DNA from: Pyropia yezoensis
Taxonomy: Eukaryota > Rhodophyta > Bangiophyceae > Bangiales > Bangiaceae
Direction of reading: 5' to 3'
Length of the DNA stretch: 64,000 bases
NCBI GenBank assembly: GCA_009829735.1
Contig: CM020620.1
Coordinates: 1,734,856 to 1,798,855 of the forward strand
Position 1 is the first letter of the stretch; the number at the start of each line of letters is the position of its first letter. Shown piece after piece: positions 1 through 9,694 of the stretch. Under the pieces are notes generated by a model that saw nothing but the letters and a program-made list of their open reading frames with translations, did no database searches and had not been told where the DNA came from. A program made the translations under genes and the position numbers.

Positions 1-595
1 CACTACCCTCACCACCTGCAGCTTCCCAACTCTAACGGGGTGTAGACAGTCGTCCCTGGTGACGGCCCCGCCCGCGCGGTAGGCGTGGACATGGAGGGGG
101 CGCCCGCAACACGCCAAGGTGGAGCAGTTGGCCCCGCCGCGCGCGCGACGATGAAGAGCGGGACGCAGGCGTGGGGGTCACCCGCAGCAGCGAATGTCCA
201 TTTTACGGTCATTGGTGTCTGACGGGTGGGTTCAATATGTACTCTGGGAGTGTTCTTGGTGCCCCACAAGGAGGCGAGGGACATTCATTCACAGATGCTG
301 CTGCCGACGTCGAGCGGCAACGACACTCTAAATGAGGACTCAATAGGATCTAACTGGATAGTATTGAAAGAACTCAAATGACTCGAACTATGCTCGAAGG
401 CACTCTCCGCAGTGCAGCGCGGCGGGCCCCAAGGAGTCGACATACGCGACGAAGCTGCGTATGCTCAGGTGCCGAAATGCACCGCGGGGCACCGCCGCAA
501 GCCACCAGCCAACACAATCGTCGAATCCCACGGCGCATCATCTGCGAAGAGCTGTTGCGAACGGGCCTCCGGCTGTTGCGGGCTCTGTGGCAAAA
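1..595. other. Unassigned flank of an LTR remnant
   Basis: I see no recognisable gene or element. The open frames here are short, overlap on both strands and have arginine-rich, low-information translations typical of GC-rich noncoding DNA. The segment lies outside the outer edge of the LTR at 596, so it is the flank of that old insertion. Because the other end of that element is lost, no target duplication can be confirmed. Confidence 0.4.
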
Positions 596-1053
596 TCCAC
601 TACACAACCGGCACCTAAGTCGGGGCGTCATGCAAGGGCTGCCTCCCTATGACAGAGGGACCGGAAGACGTGCAAGTCGCACTAACGCGACAACTGTTGT
701 GGATCAAACCGTCCTCAGCGTAACTATAAGGTGGTGTGTGGGCCAACAGTTCTATGGTCGGGACGCAGAAGCGAGGCCCAGCCCCGCTGTCCCTACCCTC
801 TTCCCTCCAGGGACCCCTCAGAATCTCGCCAATCAGAGTCTCCCACCCCAGCACCTGCCCACCGGGTCACACGAAAATTCAAGACGATAAAATGCAGAAA
901 ACCCTCAAACTAAAGTTGGATTTACTATTAAGCAAGGTACACCTGACTCAGGGAAACTCAGACTGAAATGCAAAGGGGGAAGCGGGTAGGACCACCTGTC
1001 TCTCGTCCCCGTATAGCGGGCCCAGCCCATTACGTGGAGCCAGTATTGCCACA
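596..1053 (-). mobile_element. Diverged B-family LTR (3' LTR of an inverted remnant)
   Basis: On the minus strand this 458-bp block matches the element B LTRs at 6063-6531 and 24627-25096. It has TGTGG and CCACA ends, but many substitutions and a diverged segment around 950-1040. A purine-rich tract (minus strand, 1054-1066) abuts it exactly as in B, followed by the antisense-ORF region. It is therefore the 3' LTR of a copy lying in the opposite orientation to B. Divergence from the B LTRs is clearly larger than that between the two B LTRs, so this is an old copy. Confidence 0.85.
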
Positions 1054-1407
1054 CTCCCCTCTCCTCAGTTCCGACCGACCCGGTCGGCCTCGAGAGCGGG
1101 TATAAGGACGCGGCTTGCGTTCGCTGTCGACTCAACTTACTGTCGACAGGTACTCCACGTTGACGTCGAGGCAATCACGTCGACCGCCCCCCTTCTCAAG
1201 CTTCTCCCATTTGGCAGCTTTCTATCACCTTCGCGAACCTTACCCAACCTTCTCCAACTTCCACACCATTTCTCACCCTTCACGTCTTCCCTTGACTACC
1301 CCACGCTGGGGAAGCCACCCGAGTACCGTCGGTCAGGGTCCTCCTCAACTCGAGGCGGAACACGAGCGGCTCAATCTCCCTTGACTCCCCCCGAATTGGA
1401 GAGGACG

Positions 1408-1825
1408 ATGTCTGCTGCGGGTTTGGAGTCAGACCCCTCGGACGAGCGCATGGAAGATACACCTCGCGTTGAAGCGCCTGCCAGAACTTCCGGTAGGAGC
1501 TCCGCGGCTGCCCCGGAGGATGGGATGCCTGCGCCGCACGACGTTGGGGCGGCGGCGGGCTCTTCCCCGGAGGTCGGCCACGTGACCTCACGGGAGGCCC
1601 GAAACCTGTGGCTCTACCCCAACTGGCCAATGTACGTCGACTGCTTCACGGTTATTCATCGCTACGCTTGAGTTGGGAATGCGATGAGGCACATCCACAA
1701 CGGCATCAAGACGAAGTTCCCCCGACGGGTAATTTCTCTGTTCGGCTTCAAGACTTTTCGTCGTTGTCGCCACCTGCGTCGCTCACCCTCGGTTTCGGAC
1801 GACGAGTTGTCGAACTCCACATTTG
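1408..1825 (+). pseudogene. Remnant of the B-type antisense ORF, internally deleted
   Basis: The reading frame from ATG 1408 gives a protein start closely similar to the start of the antisense ORF of element B (24289 leftwards). Both contain the string DERMEDT followed by a Gly/Ser/Pro-rich stretch and a W-x-YP-x-WP-x-Y block. Homology ends near 1660. A second block at about 1763-1816, in another frame, encodes RRSPSVSDDELS, matching the RS-rich C-terminal part of the B protein. Roughly 450 residues between the two blocks are missing and the frame is broken, so this is a pseudogene with a large internal deletion. It lies antisense to its element, between the polypurine tract and the lost pol. 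Its value is as independent evidence that the antisense ORF is a regular component of this family. Confidence 0.75.
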
Positions 1826-1835
1826 GTAGCCATAG

Positions 1836-1930
1836 CGAACTCCCAACTTGACAGTTATGGGTTAGAAGTAGCCCCCCTAGATTAGGGTCGCAATACGGGT
1901 ATCCGTATTGCGACATATCCCCCCCTTAGA
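1836..1930 (-). mobile_element. Truncated G-family LTR end plus polypurine tract
   Basis: About 80 bp (to 1915) match the end of the satellite LTR: the block GGTTAGAAGTAGCCCCCCTA and the terminal inverted repeat CAATACGG..CCGTATTG are both present. On the minus strand the LTR begins TGTCGCAATACGG and is preceded by a G-rich polypurine tract (1916-1930). It is thus the 3' LTR of a minus-strand G-type element whose body lies to the right. The outer part of the LTR is lost at the junction with the B-type remnant. Confidence 0.7.
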
Positions 1931-2509
1931 TTCGGCCCGTCCTCGGATCGAAATGCATTCGGATTTCCGAATGCAATACAACGCGCGACCGTTGACCAGT
2001 CGGGCGGGGCTTTGTGCCCGTTCACCGCAGCCATCCCCTCTGGGGGCTAGTGGGGGGGCTTGCCTCCCCCATGTGGCTGGCGGTCAATCCGTTTTCTGGA
2101 CCGTTAATTTTTCCGATGCGGGATGGGTTGCACGCCCATTCCCAAAAGGTGGTGCAAGCGGATCCGCGACCAGGCGTCTGATGGTTGGCGCACCCCTCTC
2201 GAGCCCTGATGGGGCGGTTGCTTGACACCCGCTTAAGGCGGGGACGGGCGGAAGGGGCGTACTTCTTCTGATTCACCCCATGTGTGGGGGAGGTATATGC
2301 TCAGGTCCGTGGGTGAAGCGCACTCGTTTCCGTGTGTGACGCGGGGGTGGCCCTGCTGCTACCCGCCATCGGGTAATCTCAAGCGCCTGTTTGGAGTACA
2401 AAAGCGTGGGTGCCTGCGCTTCTCCGGGTCGTCCCGGGGTGTCCGCTGCGCGTTGTGCTGCCGCCGCGGGCCAATTGCCAGGGGAACCGCTGCTGCCTCG
2501 GTCTGCAAC
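1931..2509. other. 3' non-coding region of a G-type element
   Basis: No convincing gene. The first part is alignable with 32137-32250 next to the G LTR at 31761: both have TTAGATTCG followed by CCGTCCTCGG and later a GCGGCTTTG-like block with GCCCG. It is therefore the stretch just upstream of the polypurine tract in this family. It contains short inverted repeats, for example GCATTCGGATTTCCGAATGC near 1952-1971. The rest is unassigned. Confidence 0.5.
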
Positions 2510-3330
2510 ATGGCTGATCCCGAGGCATCTCGGGACGTGAAAGACCTTCTGGTTGAGGAGGACATGGAGAGCGATGAGGCTGTCCCGTCTCTTACGGCTG
2601 GGCCGTCTTACCTGGCCAGTTCGTCTGACGAGGGTGAGGCGGACGGGAATTCGTCCCGCGCGGCTACGTCTTGTGTCCTGACGGGTCGTATGTCGGGTGG
2701 GCTGATGTCCGTGTGCAGCGGCACGACGGCGCCGTCAGGGGGACGTCAACCTCGGGTGGTGGAGCCGCTTCCTCCTCCCCTGGCTGCCAGGCTGGGAGCG
2801 GGCGCCGGTGCCCGCGTAGGGCTCCCTCAAGGTGGCCCAGCTGGGGGCAATGGTGTTGAGGCGTCCGGCGTCGGCGGTGGCAACTCCCCGTCCGTGATGG
2901 CAGTTCAATGTGGTCCGGGTCCCCGCTCGCCGGCGGCCAGGCGACTGTCGTGGCGGACGTTCCCGTTAGCTCCGGGGCTACACGGCGGGGGCCAGTAGCC
3001 AGTTCTCCGCCGCGGAGGTGTTTCCGGCGGCCCAAGTGTTACCCGTGGTGCCGCGTGCGGCGGGAGGTCAAGACGCGCCGTCCCCCATGGCGGTAGACGG
3101 GGGGAGTTACTCCGGGCGGGGGCCCGCCCTTCTTCTTCCTCCTCGGCCCCGCCTGGCGGTTCCGATACAAGCGCCCGTCGGGCTCCCGCCGGTGCCGGCG
3201 GTGCTTCCTGGTCCGGCCCGGGTAACCCCGTTGGGTGGCGGCGTGGTGGTGATGGTGGGGGCGCCCCCGTTGTCGGTCCCCGACTTGGTGGCCCGAGTCC
3301 GGGGTTTGTCTGTTAAGAATCGTATGGACT
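2510..3330 (+). pseudogene. Possible decayed antisense ORF of the G-type element
   Basis: An ATG at 2510 opens 162 codons (to 2998) of an acidic, Ser/Gly-rich protein start (MADPEASRDVKDLL..). Two further overlapping plus-strand frames (2671-2859 and 3018-3362) keep a similar Pro/Gly/Ala/Arg-rich character. This looks like one longer frame broken by indels. Its position is the one the antisense ORF occupies in A and B: antisense to an element whose 3' LTR and polypurine tract lie just to the left. Sequence similarity to the A or B antisense proteins is at best weak, limited to an acidic start containing a DxxxDE-like stretch, so homology is inferred mainly from position. It could also be chance open frames in GC-rich DNA. 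Confidence 0.35.
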
Positions 3331-3494
3331 CTGCGCCGTCTCCGGCCCTGGCACACGGATAGTGACCCGTCTCCTCTTCTTTATCTATTGTCCTTTGGTG
3401 GTGTTACTAATTCCGGAGAGTTAGCTACTTTAGCATCGATACGTATTGCCGTGTTTTGTTGGCTGACTGTGGTATTGATTAATTGACTGCCACA
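3331..3494 (+). other. 5' leader of element F
   Basis: The segment from about 3331 (GCCGTCTCCGGCCCTGGCAC) aligns with the leader of the 883-bp satellite unit read on its minus strand, up to the gag start. F is therefore related to the element that gave rise to the satellite. The expected primer-binding site and 5' LTR are missing. Instead the leader joins the inverted 3' region of a G-type element at about 3330, marking a rearrangement breakpoint. Confidence 0.65.
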
Positions 3495-4817
3495 ATGAAG
3501 ACACCTGGGACTGGTGGAGCATTTGAGGACGGATCGGGGTCGACCCCGATCCCTGGAGTACTGGAGGGCCCTGCCTCCGGGACCCTGAGTGACAACGAGG
3601 TGACTCTTCGTCCGAGCGGAGCCGGATATACGTTCATGACGGCACGCACGGGGGGTAACGGGGACCCGTCACCCCACTCGTCGGCGGAGATGTCTCCTCC
3701 GGCGCAGTCACCAGAGCACTCACTGGTAGCCTCGCTGGCACACATTGAAGCCCGGTTCTCCGGGTTAGATGCTCGTCAAAAGCGGACGGAGGATGCTATC
3801 GCGGTGCTGATGTCAGCCAGCCACGCGACAGTTCCCCGTCGTATCATCCCTACCCTGGTACAGTTCGGCTGAGTCAGGAGCGGCGCGGAGGATACCAAGG
3901 GTAACCTCGGTACGGACCATTTGGTACTGGCCCCGGATACGGGAAGGTTCGAATCCGACTCGTCGGCGGAGCTGGAGCGTAGCCAGGCGGCCCCCCGTGG
4001 GCTGAGTACGGCAGGCATGTCTGCTATGCCGGAGCCGGCGGCATATGATGAGGAAGACCCCACGTACCACACTCAAGACGAGAGCGAGGATCCGGTATCG
4101 GAAATGGATCCGGTACAGCTACCGGCGGCACTCATTCAAGGCATGATTACGCAGGCTACTGCGAGCATCATGCAACCCACGCAGTCGTCGGAGTTTACCC
4201 GGCGACTAGCGCAGCGCCTGGACACTCAAGAAGCGCATCCGGAGATCGTGATTGAGGTCTTCCTGTCGGTGCTTACCTCCGACCGCTACCGACTGGAACA
4301 CAGGTCGGGCCGAGTGTCCGAAGCGATGCGCATCACCTCGCATCGGGCTATCCAATCCATGCAGACCTTGATAAAGGAAGTTCTGATGTTCGGAGGGCCC
4401 AATGGACGTCCATTGGCGGTCATTGGGTTCTTGACTAAATTCAAGGCGGCCGCAGACAAGGCCCTAGTCAACGAGGGACTTGCTCTGGAGATACTTTCGC
4501 TCTTCGTGCACAAAGGGGTGAGGGGTATCCTTCGGCAGGCGTCCCCGATGCCGGGGATGAGGGTGGTTGCCACCCCCATGTATTACCGTGGGATCCTCAA
4601 GGAGCTGCTGAGCAGCTACCTCAGTGAGGACAAGTGCGAGGATCTGTACCGGGCCCTCCGCACAGCTACCGCCCAGCCCTGGGAGGATGAGGAGGTATTC
4701 GGTCGCCGAATTCTAGAGCTTGATTACGAGCTAGGCAAACTCCTGAGAGAAAGAGAGCTTCGAGCCATCCTGTTCGCAGATGTACCGAACTACGTGCGGA
4801 TAATCGAACTTGGGGCC
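3495..4817 (+). pseudogene. Element F gag, segment 1 (N-terminus and capsid)
   Basis: Start at ATG 3495. The first 95 codons resemble the truncated Gag of the satellite, including the shared block IEARFSGLDARQ. An in-frame TGA at 3870-3872 interrupts the frame, which then continues unchanged through a capsid-like helical region (about 4140-4810) to a GCC codon at 4815-4817. There a solo LTR is inserted. Gag of Ty3/gypsy elements forms the cytoplasmic particle that packages the element RNA. This copy cannot make full Gag because of the stop, two large insertions and a frameshift in segment 2. There is no sign of selection for a host role. Confidence 0.8.
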
Positions 4818-5286
4818 TGTGGCAGTATTGACCCCATGTAGGGGGGCGCCACGTGCCATGCAAGGGGCGGCAGGCAGCTAGCCTGACCCGTTTCTCCCCA
4901 TGCATTTGGGTCCATATTCCCTAAGTTTGGGATAGTTAGCTTAGTAGTAAATCGAACGTGGATTTGAGGGTTTTCTGCATTTTATCGTCTTGAATTTTCG
5001 TGTGGCCCGGTGGGCAGGTGCCGGGGTGGGAGATTCCGAGTGGCGAGATTCTGAGGGGACCCTGGGGGGATAAGGGGAGGGACAGCGGGGCTTTGCCTCG
5101 CTTCCCCGTCCCGACGAAGAAACTGTTGGTTCACGCACCATCTTCTTGTTTTGTCGTGGGGGGTTTGCCCCACAACAGGGACAGAGTGTGTGCGACTTGC
5201 ACTTCTTCCGGTTTCCCCGACACGAGAGGCAGCCCTTGCGCACAGCTCCAACTTGGGTACCGTGTGTGCGAGTGGTTTTTGCCACA
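4818..5286 (+). mobile_element. Solo LTR, B family, inside F gag
   Basis: This 469-bp block has TGTGGC..GCCACA ends and is colinear with the B LTRs but about a tenth diverged. There is no internal region, so it is a solo LTR left by LTR-LTR recombination. The flanks GGGCC (4813-4817) and GCGCC (5287-5291) form a 5-bp target duplication with one mismatch. Removing the LTR and one flank copy rejoins F gag in the same frame (GGG GCC to AAC ACG GCC). Confidence 0.9.
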
Positions 5287-5291
5287 GCGCC

Positions 5292-6062
5292 AACACGGCC
5301 CGCATCCACTTCAGCCGTCTGATGCACTTGTGCAAGTCGCTGGAGGATGCGTACCGGGTGCTACACCCGGAGTCTGCCCTGACTCCCAAATCCAAGGGGG
5401 ATGGAGCCAAGAATAAGAACGCCTTGATGCCAAGGCGGGAGAAGGAGGAGAGTAAGACTGCTCCGGTCCTCGTGGCGACGGGGTACCCCCACCAAGACCT
5501 GAACCAGGGCATGATCGACCAACAGGGTAACCAGTTGCTGCCGGCTTTGCCGGTCATGGAAGACCATGGTACAGTGGCGTACATTGCCCCTGCGGGATCG
5601 CAGTTCCAAGTCAAGGAGGCGGATGGCCGCCGCGTCCCGTACGTACGGACGACGGGTTACACCCCCATAACGGGGAATTCTCACCAACCCATGCCCATGT
5701 GGGCCGCCCGAGCGGAGGCCACCTCCGCAGGTGGCAGGTCGAGCCAATCGCTTGGGGAAGTCCATGCTCCGGATGACCCAGGGACCGAAGGCATACCAAG
5801 GACCCGGCGCCCGGTTACCCGGGCAGACGCCACGAAGCTATGGGCCGGCTGCGACTCGCCCGCCCGGTCCAGGCGAGCCAGCCGGATGCACGCTGTGCAG
5901 AGATCCCCAGCAATGCGTGTCGTCATGCCCCCTCATCCCGAAGGAAGCTCGACGGGTGGCAGCCCAGCGTAAGGCAGCAAGCGGGGGATACCCCCCTCGG
6001 GAGCCGTACACCGGGGCAAGCCCCGCGGGAGGCGGGCGACAGCAGCCTGGGGCGGTGATGGC
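5292..6062 (+). pseudogene. Element F gag, segment 2 (C-terminal half, degenerate zinc knuckle)
   Basis: This continues the frame of segment 1 after the solo LTR. The frame is lost by an indel somewhere in about 5700-5760: coding character moves to the next frame, which runs to 6062. In that frame lies a knuckle-like motif, CTLCRDPQQCVSSC (about 5892-5933), in which the histidine of the usual CX2CX4HX4C is replaced. It probably no longer binds zinc. The segment ends inside ATGGC (6058-6062), the target site of element B; the remaining Gag codons are at 25102-25171. Confidence 0.75.
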
Positions 6063-6531
6063 TGTGGCAGTATTGACCCCCAGGTACGGAGGCAACACGT
6101 GCCATGCAAGAGGCGGCAGGCCACTAGCCTGATCCGTTCCTCCCCCTGCATTTGGGTCCGTATTCCCTAAGTTTGGGATAGTTAGCTTAGTAGTAAATCC
6201 AACTTGGATTTGAGGGTTTTCTGCATTTTATCGTCTTGAATTTTCGTGTGGCCCGGTGGGCAGGTGCTGGGGTGGGAGATTCCGAGTGGCGAGATTCTGA
6301 GGGGCCCTGGGGGGATAAGGGGAGGGACAGCGGGGCTTGGCCCTGCGTCCCCGTCCCGACCAAGAAACTGTTGGACCACACACCATCCTCTTGTTTGTCA
6401 GTGAGGGGTTTGCCCCACAACAGGGACAGAGTGTGTGCGACTTGCACTTCTTCCGGTTCCCCCGACACGGGAGGCAGCCCTTGTACACCGCCCCAACTTG
6501 GGTGTCGTGTGTGCAAGTGGTTTTTGCCACA
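6063..6531 (+). repeat. 5' LTR of element B
   Basis: 469 bp, TGTGGCAGTATTG at the left and GTTTTTGCCACA at the right. It is colinear with 24627-25096. I could not identify a clear TATA box. The family is also represented by the solo LTR at 4818-5286 and by the inverted remnant at 596-1053. Confidence 0.95.
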
Positions 6532-6533
6532 TT

Positions 6534-6550
6534 TGGTGGAGCAGCAGGGG
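6534..6550 (+). promoter_or_regulatory. tRNA primer-binding site of element B
   Basis: TGGTGGAGCAGCAGGGG starts two bases after the LTR. Its complement ends in CCA and fits a tRNA 3' end: discriminator A73, acceptor strand CTGCTCC, T-stem strand CCCTG with the conserved C61. Element A has the identical 17 bases, and the satellite unit has one mismatch. I cannot name the tRNA. Confidence 0.8.
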
Positions 6551-6650
6551 ACAGAGGTAAACTTTACCTCCGGGTGCACCCGGGTGTAGGGGGCCCTCTG
6601 TCTGAGAGGAACGGTGGACTTGGACCGTGTCATACGGATCGTCAGCCAAC

Positions 6651-6817
6651 ATGGCTAGTTCGGACCCCCCGTCGTCCGGGGAGTACACGGGTGACGCACG
6701 TACTTCAGTGCCTTTGAATACTGGTGAGACAGAGGTGGGTTTACCTGGGGTCGCAGAGGGACTAGAGGTCCTTCAAGCCAGCAGGACTGGAAGTGCGGGC
6801 GGGCAACAGGCCACCCC
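6651..6817 (+). pseudogene. Element B gag, first exon-like piece before the A insertion
   Basis: ATG 6651 begins a protein start MASSDPPSSGEYTG, comparable to the MAGEEDPP start of element E Gag. The frame runs 55 codons plus two bases to 6817, where element A and its ACCCC duplication intervene. Joining 6817 to 16478 keeps the frame exactly (CC + G) and leads into the rest of gag. The short overlapping frame to 6827 ends inside the A LTR. No other coding function is likely. Confidence 0.8.
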
Positions 6818-7389
6818 TGTGGTATAAAACTCGATCCTCTCAGACACGTGTCAATATCCCTCGGGGGAAAGGGACAGGTAACGCAGAAAGGGGAACTACG
6901 AGAATGGTATGCCTGTTGCCTCACGTGCCTGCTTGCAGGGCAAACAGATACGCACGGTAGTGCACACGGGGAAGAGGAAAGCAAACGCGCAGTTGTCTTT
7001 TTCCCTGAGGGCGCGGGCCGAGGGCGCCTCGCTGTCCCTCTTAACGTGCATCTGGGGGAACCCCGGCACGTTGGCCCGGTAGCCCCCCCATAACCCCGAG
7101 TGGCCCCGACCCGAGTCTAACCTCGTCAGGTCGGGGGCCACTATCACTACTAATTCTATTCCCACTCACTAATCTCACACTCAAATTCTCTCAAATCAAG
7201 TCCCTCACAAATATGCAAAAACACATCAGAAATCCCTCTCTCGCGTGTGGATAGCGTAGTCCACCGCATCCCAGTGCCGGGCACGGGCCACGGCCGCCAA
7301 CCATCGCCACACGGCGGGCGTGTTCTGGCACCTGGTGCCCTCTGGTTGTAGTCCCGGGTCGGCGCCAAGTCGGGGCCAGGGATGCTACA
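6818..7389 (-). repeat. 3' LTR of element A
   Basis: 572 bp with TGTGG and CTACA ends on the plus strand. Its sequence matches 15901-16472. On the plus strand, antisense to the element, a TATAAAA box lies at 6823-6829, upstream of the antisense ORF. Confidence 0.97.
6823..6829 (+). promoter_or_regulatory. TATA box facing the antisense ORF
   Basis: TATAAAA within GGTATAAAAC, five bases inside the LTR, oriented away from gag-pol. In this 3' LTR it points at the antisense ORF beginning at 7577. The identical box in the 5' LTR (15906-15912) points out of the element into B gag. No equally clean TATA box was seen in the gag-pol direction. Promoter function is inferred from the motif and its placement only. 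Confidence 0.45.
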
Positions 7390-7390
7390 T

Positions 7391-7403
7391 AGCTCCCTCC
7401 CTA
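7391..7403 (-). promoter_or_regulatory. Polypurine tract of element A
   Basis: On the minus strand the run AGGGAGGGAGC directly precedes the 3' LTR. This is the usual plus-strand DNA priming site of LTR retrotransposons and it fixes the element's orientation independently of the ORFs. Confidence 0.75.
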
Positions 7404-7576
7404 GTCCGGCACGTCCTCGGGCCGAACCAGGTGCCACCGTGCACAGCCTCGAGCACGTCCACACCGGTGCCGAGGTCGAGCGTCTTCACCCCGGTCACGA
7501 TCACCTGCCCCGATTCTGCCCCCCCCCCCCTCCGCTCCTTCACCTTGGCCCTCTCGTTCCCCGGAGTCTGGACGGT

Positions 7577-9694
7577 ATGTCCAGTTCCGAGATCCAAGCT
7601 GGGCCCGTGGTTCCGGCGGCGAGTGTTGCGGAGGAGAACTCGGGTCGTCGTGCCCCTCTCCTGCCTCCGGTTCCTCGGATGTCGGTGCCGGCGCCGGTCG
7701 CCACGGCGGGGACGGATCGAGTTCCCCCGGCTTCCGCGATGCACCCGGTCGAGGCCCCCCCGGAGGGTCTCCCGGAGATGCTCCTTGGGCAGGACCCTCT
7801 GGCGGCCCGGCGTTACTCCACGGTGGTTGGCAACGCCGGCGCGGCCCAGTGCCAGCAGGATTGCATGGACCTCTGGCGCAAGGAACTCCAGCGCGGGGTC
7901 TTGACCGAGATGGACAAGGCACGTCTTCATACGGCGGACCAGATGCGCCTGGCACAAGACCGCTCCCAGAGCTTCTCGGGTTCCTCTTGGGCTGCTCGTC
8001 TGGAGGATCTCCCCTTCGCGCTGGTACTGGATCTACCCTTGACCGAGCGTCGCGTGTCCGCGTCCGTTCTCCGGTGGCCGGAGGAGGAAGGGTACGTCCA
8101 CCGGGCGCTCAAGGTCTGGGACGAGGCGCTCAAGGGGTCGGGAAGCTTGAACTGCGACCCCCGTCCGAGCATGGTCGCTCTGGAGCCGCCTTTCTTGACC
8201 CGGAAATACTCCAAGTTGTCGCCGGCACGGGAGCAGGGTGAGCGACGCGGGCGTCAGCGTGACTTCCTTGTAAGCTGCAACCACCAGGAGTTCTGGAAGC
8301 TGGACAAGGCTAACCGGGCGGCATACTACCCCAAGGTCATCCCGCAGCAGCAGGAAGTCGAGATCCCGGTCGGGTTTGCTCCTTCCAGCATCCCTTGCAC
8401 CTGGTACTTCTTGGACGCCTTGACTCAGGCGTCGATCAAGGGCTTCTTCCATTCAATCCCGTACATGATGTACACGTCCGAGATGACAGTCTTGGCGGCC
8501 AACCACTGGCTTCATGAGGTCTTGGTGTCCAACCGGCTTTGGTTTCTCCCTGACCTCCTGATGGTCTGGATTGTCGACAAGTTGACCGTCGACTTCCTGT
8601 GCAGCCAGGACGAGGAGTACAAGGAGCTCTTCCAGGCGATGATCGACTTCCGGCGTCTGGTGCCGGTGCATGACCGGAACTTCTTGAACGCGATTGCCGA
8701 CCAGAACCGCCCGCGTCGGGATGGCTACGGTTGGGCGCAGGTGGTCTACCAGTCTTCTCCGGCTAAGGTGCAGCTGGCGACGCCGCTTCCGGCGTGGCCG
8801 CAGCTAGGTAGCTTTCCTGCTCCGGCCGCCCTTGATCTTCTGCCAGTTGGACCGCCGGTGCAGGAGTCGGGATGGGCCGCGGCGGTCGGTCGGGCGTCTG
8901 CGGCGGCTCCGCTTCCTCCGGTTGCCCCTGTCGCCCCGGTCGCCTCGCCTGAACCGTCACCGGCACGTCCGCGCCCTGTTCCGGCTGTGCCAGTACTTCA
9001 AGCTCCTCCGGCACCGCGCTTGTCTGCGGCGAGTCTGGGAGTGGCCGTGCGGTCGCCGATTACTCCGGCCGCTCTACCCCGGACGCCTTCTTCCAACGCC
9101 GGCGGCGCTGTGCCTCCGCTGGAGTTGGGTACTCCGGTCTCGGGGGCCGTTGTGGACCGTCCGGTAGTGTCATCCTCGGGCCGGTTCGAGATTCCGGCGC
9201 CGACTCTGCGCCTCACCCGCTTCCGGGTGCCTGACTGGTACCTGAACCAAGGTGGTCCAACATGCGACCAGTACGACGTCGGCATGATTGAAGACCAGCT
9301 GGGTCGTCTTCCGGTGCAGGTTGAAGGCGTCGGGTCCTCCCTGGTGCTGGGCACTTACGCCAGTGTCTTGAACGACGTGGTCGACCGGGTGTTTGCTTGC
9401 GCGGACAGCGGCCAGATGTCGAACAACCCGGTGGTTGGCGAACTTCTGGCGACTTTGACGCGGCATGGCCTGGCCCAGCAGTGGTCAGAGACCTTCACGG
9501 GCTTCCAGCGGCGCCGACGGACATATCTGGATGAGCGGGAGCCACCGGCAACTACTGGTACTACTCCGATGGCGTCATACCGGGATGCGCCGCGTCCACC
9601 GCACTACGTCATCCCGTCTTCCTCCGGTTCCCGTCGTACCGCGGAGATAGCGCCGGAGGACACTCCCGCGGCTCAGCGTCCGCGCCGAGAGTAG
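7577..9694 (+). CDS. Antisense ORF of element A (705 aa, unknown function)
   Basis: A long ORF on the strand opposite gag-pol, between pol and the 3' LTR, ending tail-to-tail with pol (145 bp apart). The frame is open from 7382 in the LTR. I chose ATG 7577 (MSSSEIQ..) because upstream sequence is LTR and polypurine tract. Residues to about 90 are Pro/Ala-rich. A globular part follows (about 7740-8750) with many Trp, Tyr and Leu. Then comes a Pro/Ala/Val-rich linker (about 8760-9180), and a second ordered block (about 9200-9510). There is no known domain and no signal peptide. It is distantly similar to the antisense ORF of element B: both have YPK followed by VE(I/V)P.GF (here near 8328-8378), then a WL.EV block and LW.LP. 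Plant Tat-lineage Gypsy elements such as Grande also carry antisense 3' ORFs, but I see no basis for homology with them. Confidence 0.75.
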   Translation: MSSSEIQAGPVVPAASVAEENSGRRAPLLPPVPRMSVPAPVATAGTDRVPPASAMHPVEAPPEGLPEMLLGQDPLAARRYSTVVGNAGAAQCQQDCMDLWRKELQRGVLTEMDKARLHTADQMRLAQDRSQSFSGSSWAARLEDLPFALVLDLPLTERRVSASVLRWPEEEGYVHRALKVWDEALKGSGSLNCDPRPSMVALEPPFLTRKYSKLSPAREQGERRGRQRDFLVSCNHQEFWKLDKANRAAYYPKVIPQQQEVEIPVGFAPSSIPCTWYFLDALTQASIKGFFHSIPYMMYTSEMTVLAANHWLHEVLVSNRLWFLPDLLMVWIVDKLTVDFLCSQDEEYKELFQAMIDFRRLVPVHDRNFLNAIADQNRPRRDGYGWAQVVYQSSPAKVQLATPLPAWPQLGSFPAPAALDLLPVGPPVQESGWAAAVGRASAAAPLPPVAPVAPVASPEPSPARPRPVPAVPVLQAPPAPRLSAASLGVAVRSPITPAALPRTPSSNAGGAVPPLELGTPVSGAVVDRPVVSSSGRFEIPAPTLRLTRFRVPDWYLNQGGPTCDQYDVGMIEDQLGRLPVQVEGVGSSLVLGTYASVLNDVVDRVFACADSGQMSNNPVVGELLATLTRHGLAQQWSETFTGFQRRRRTYLDEREPPATTGTTPMASYRDAPRPPHYVIPSSSGSRRTAEIAPEDTPAAQRPRRE

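Noticed and set aside
1..595. Cellular gene at the left edge
   Set aside because: No frame gives a recognisable domain and the segment flanks an old LTR, so nothing can be claimed.
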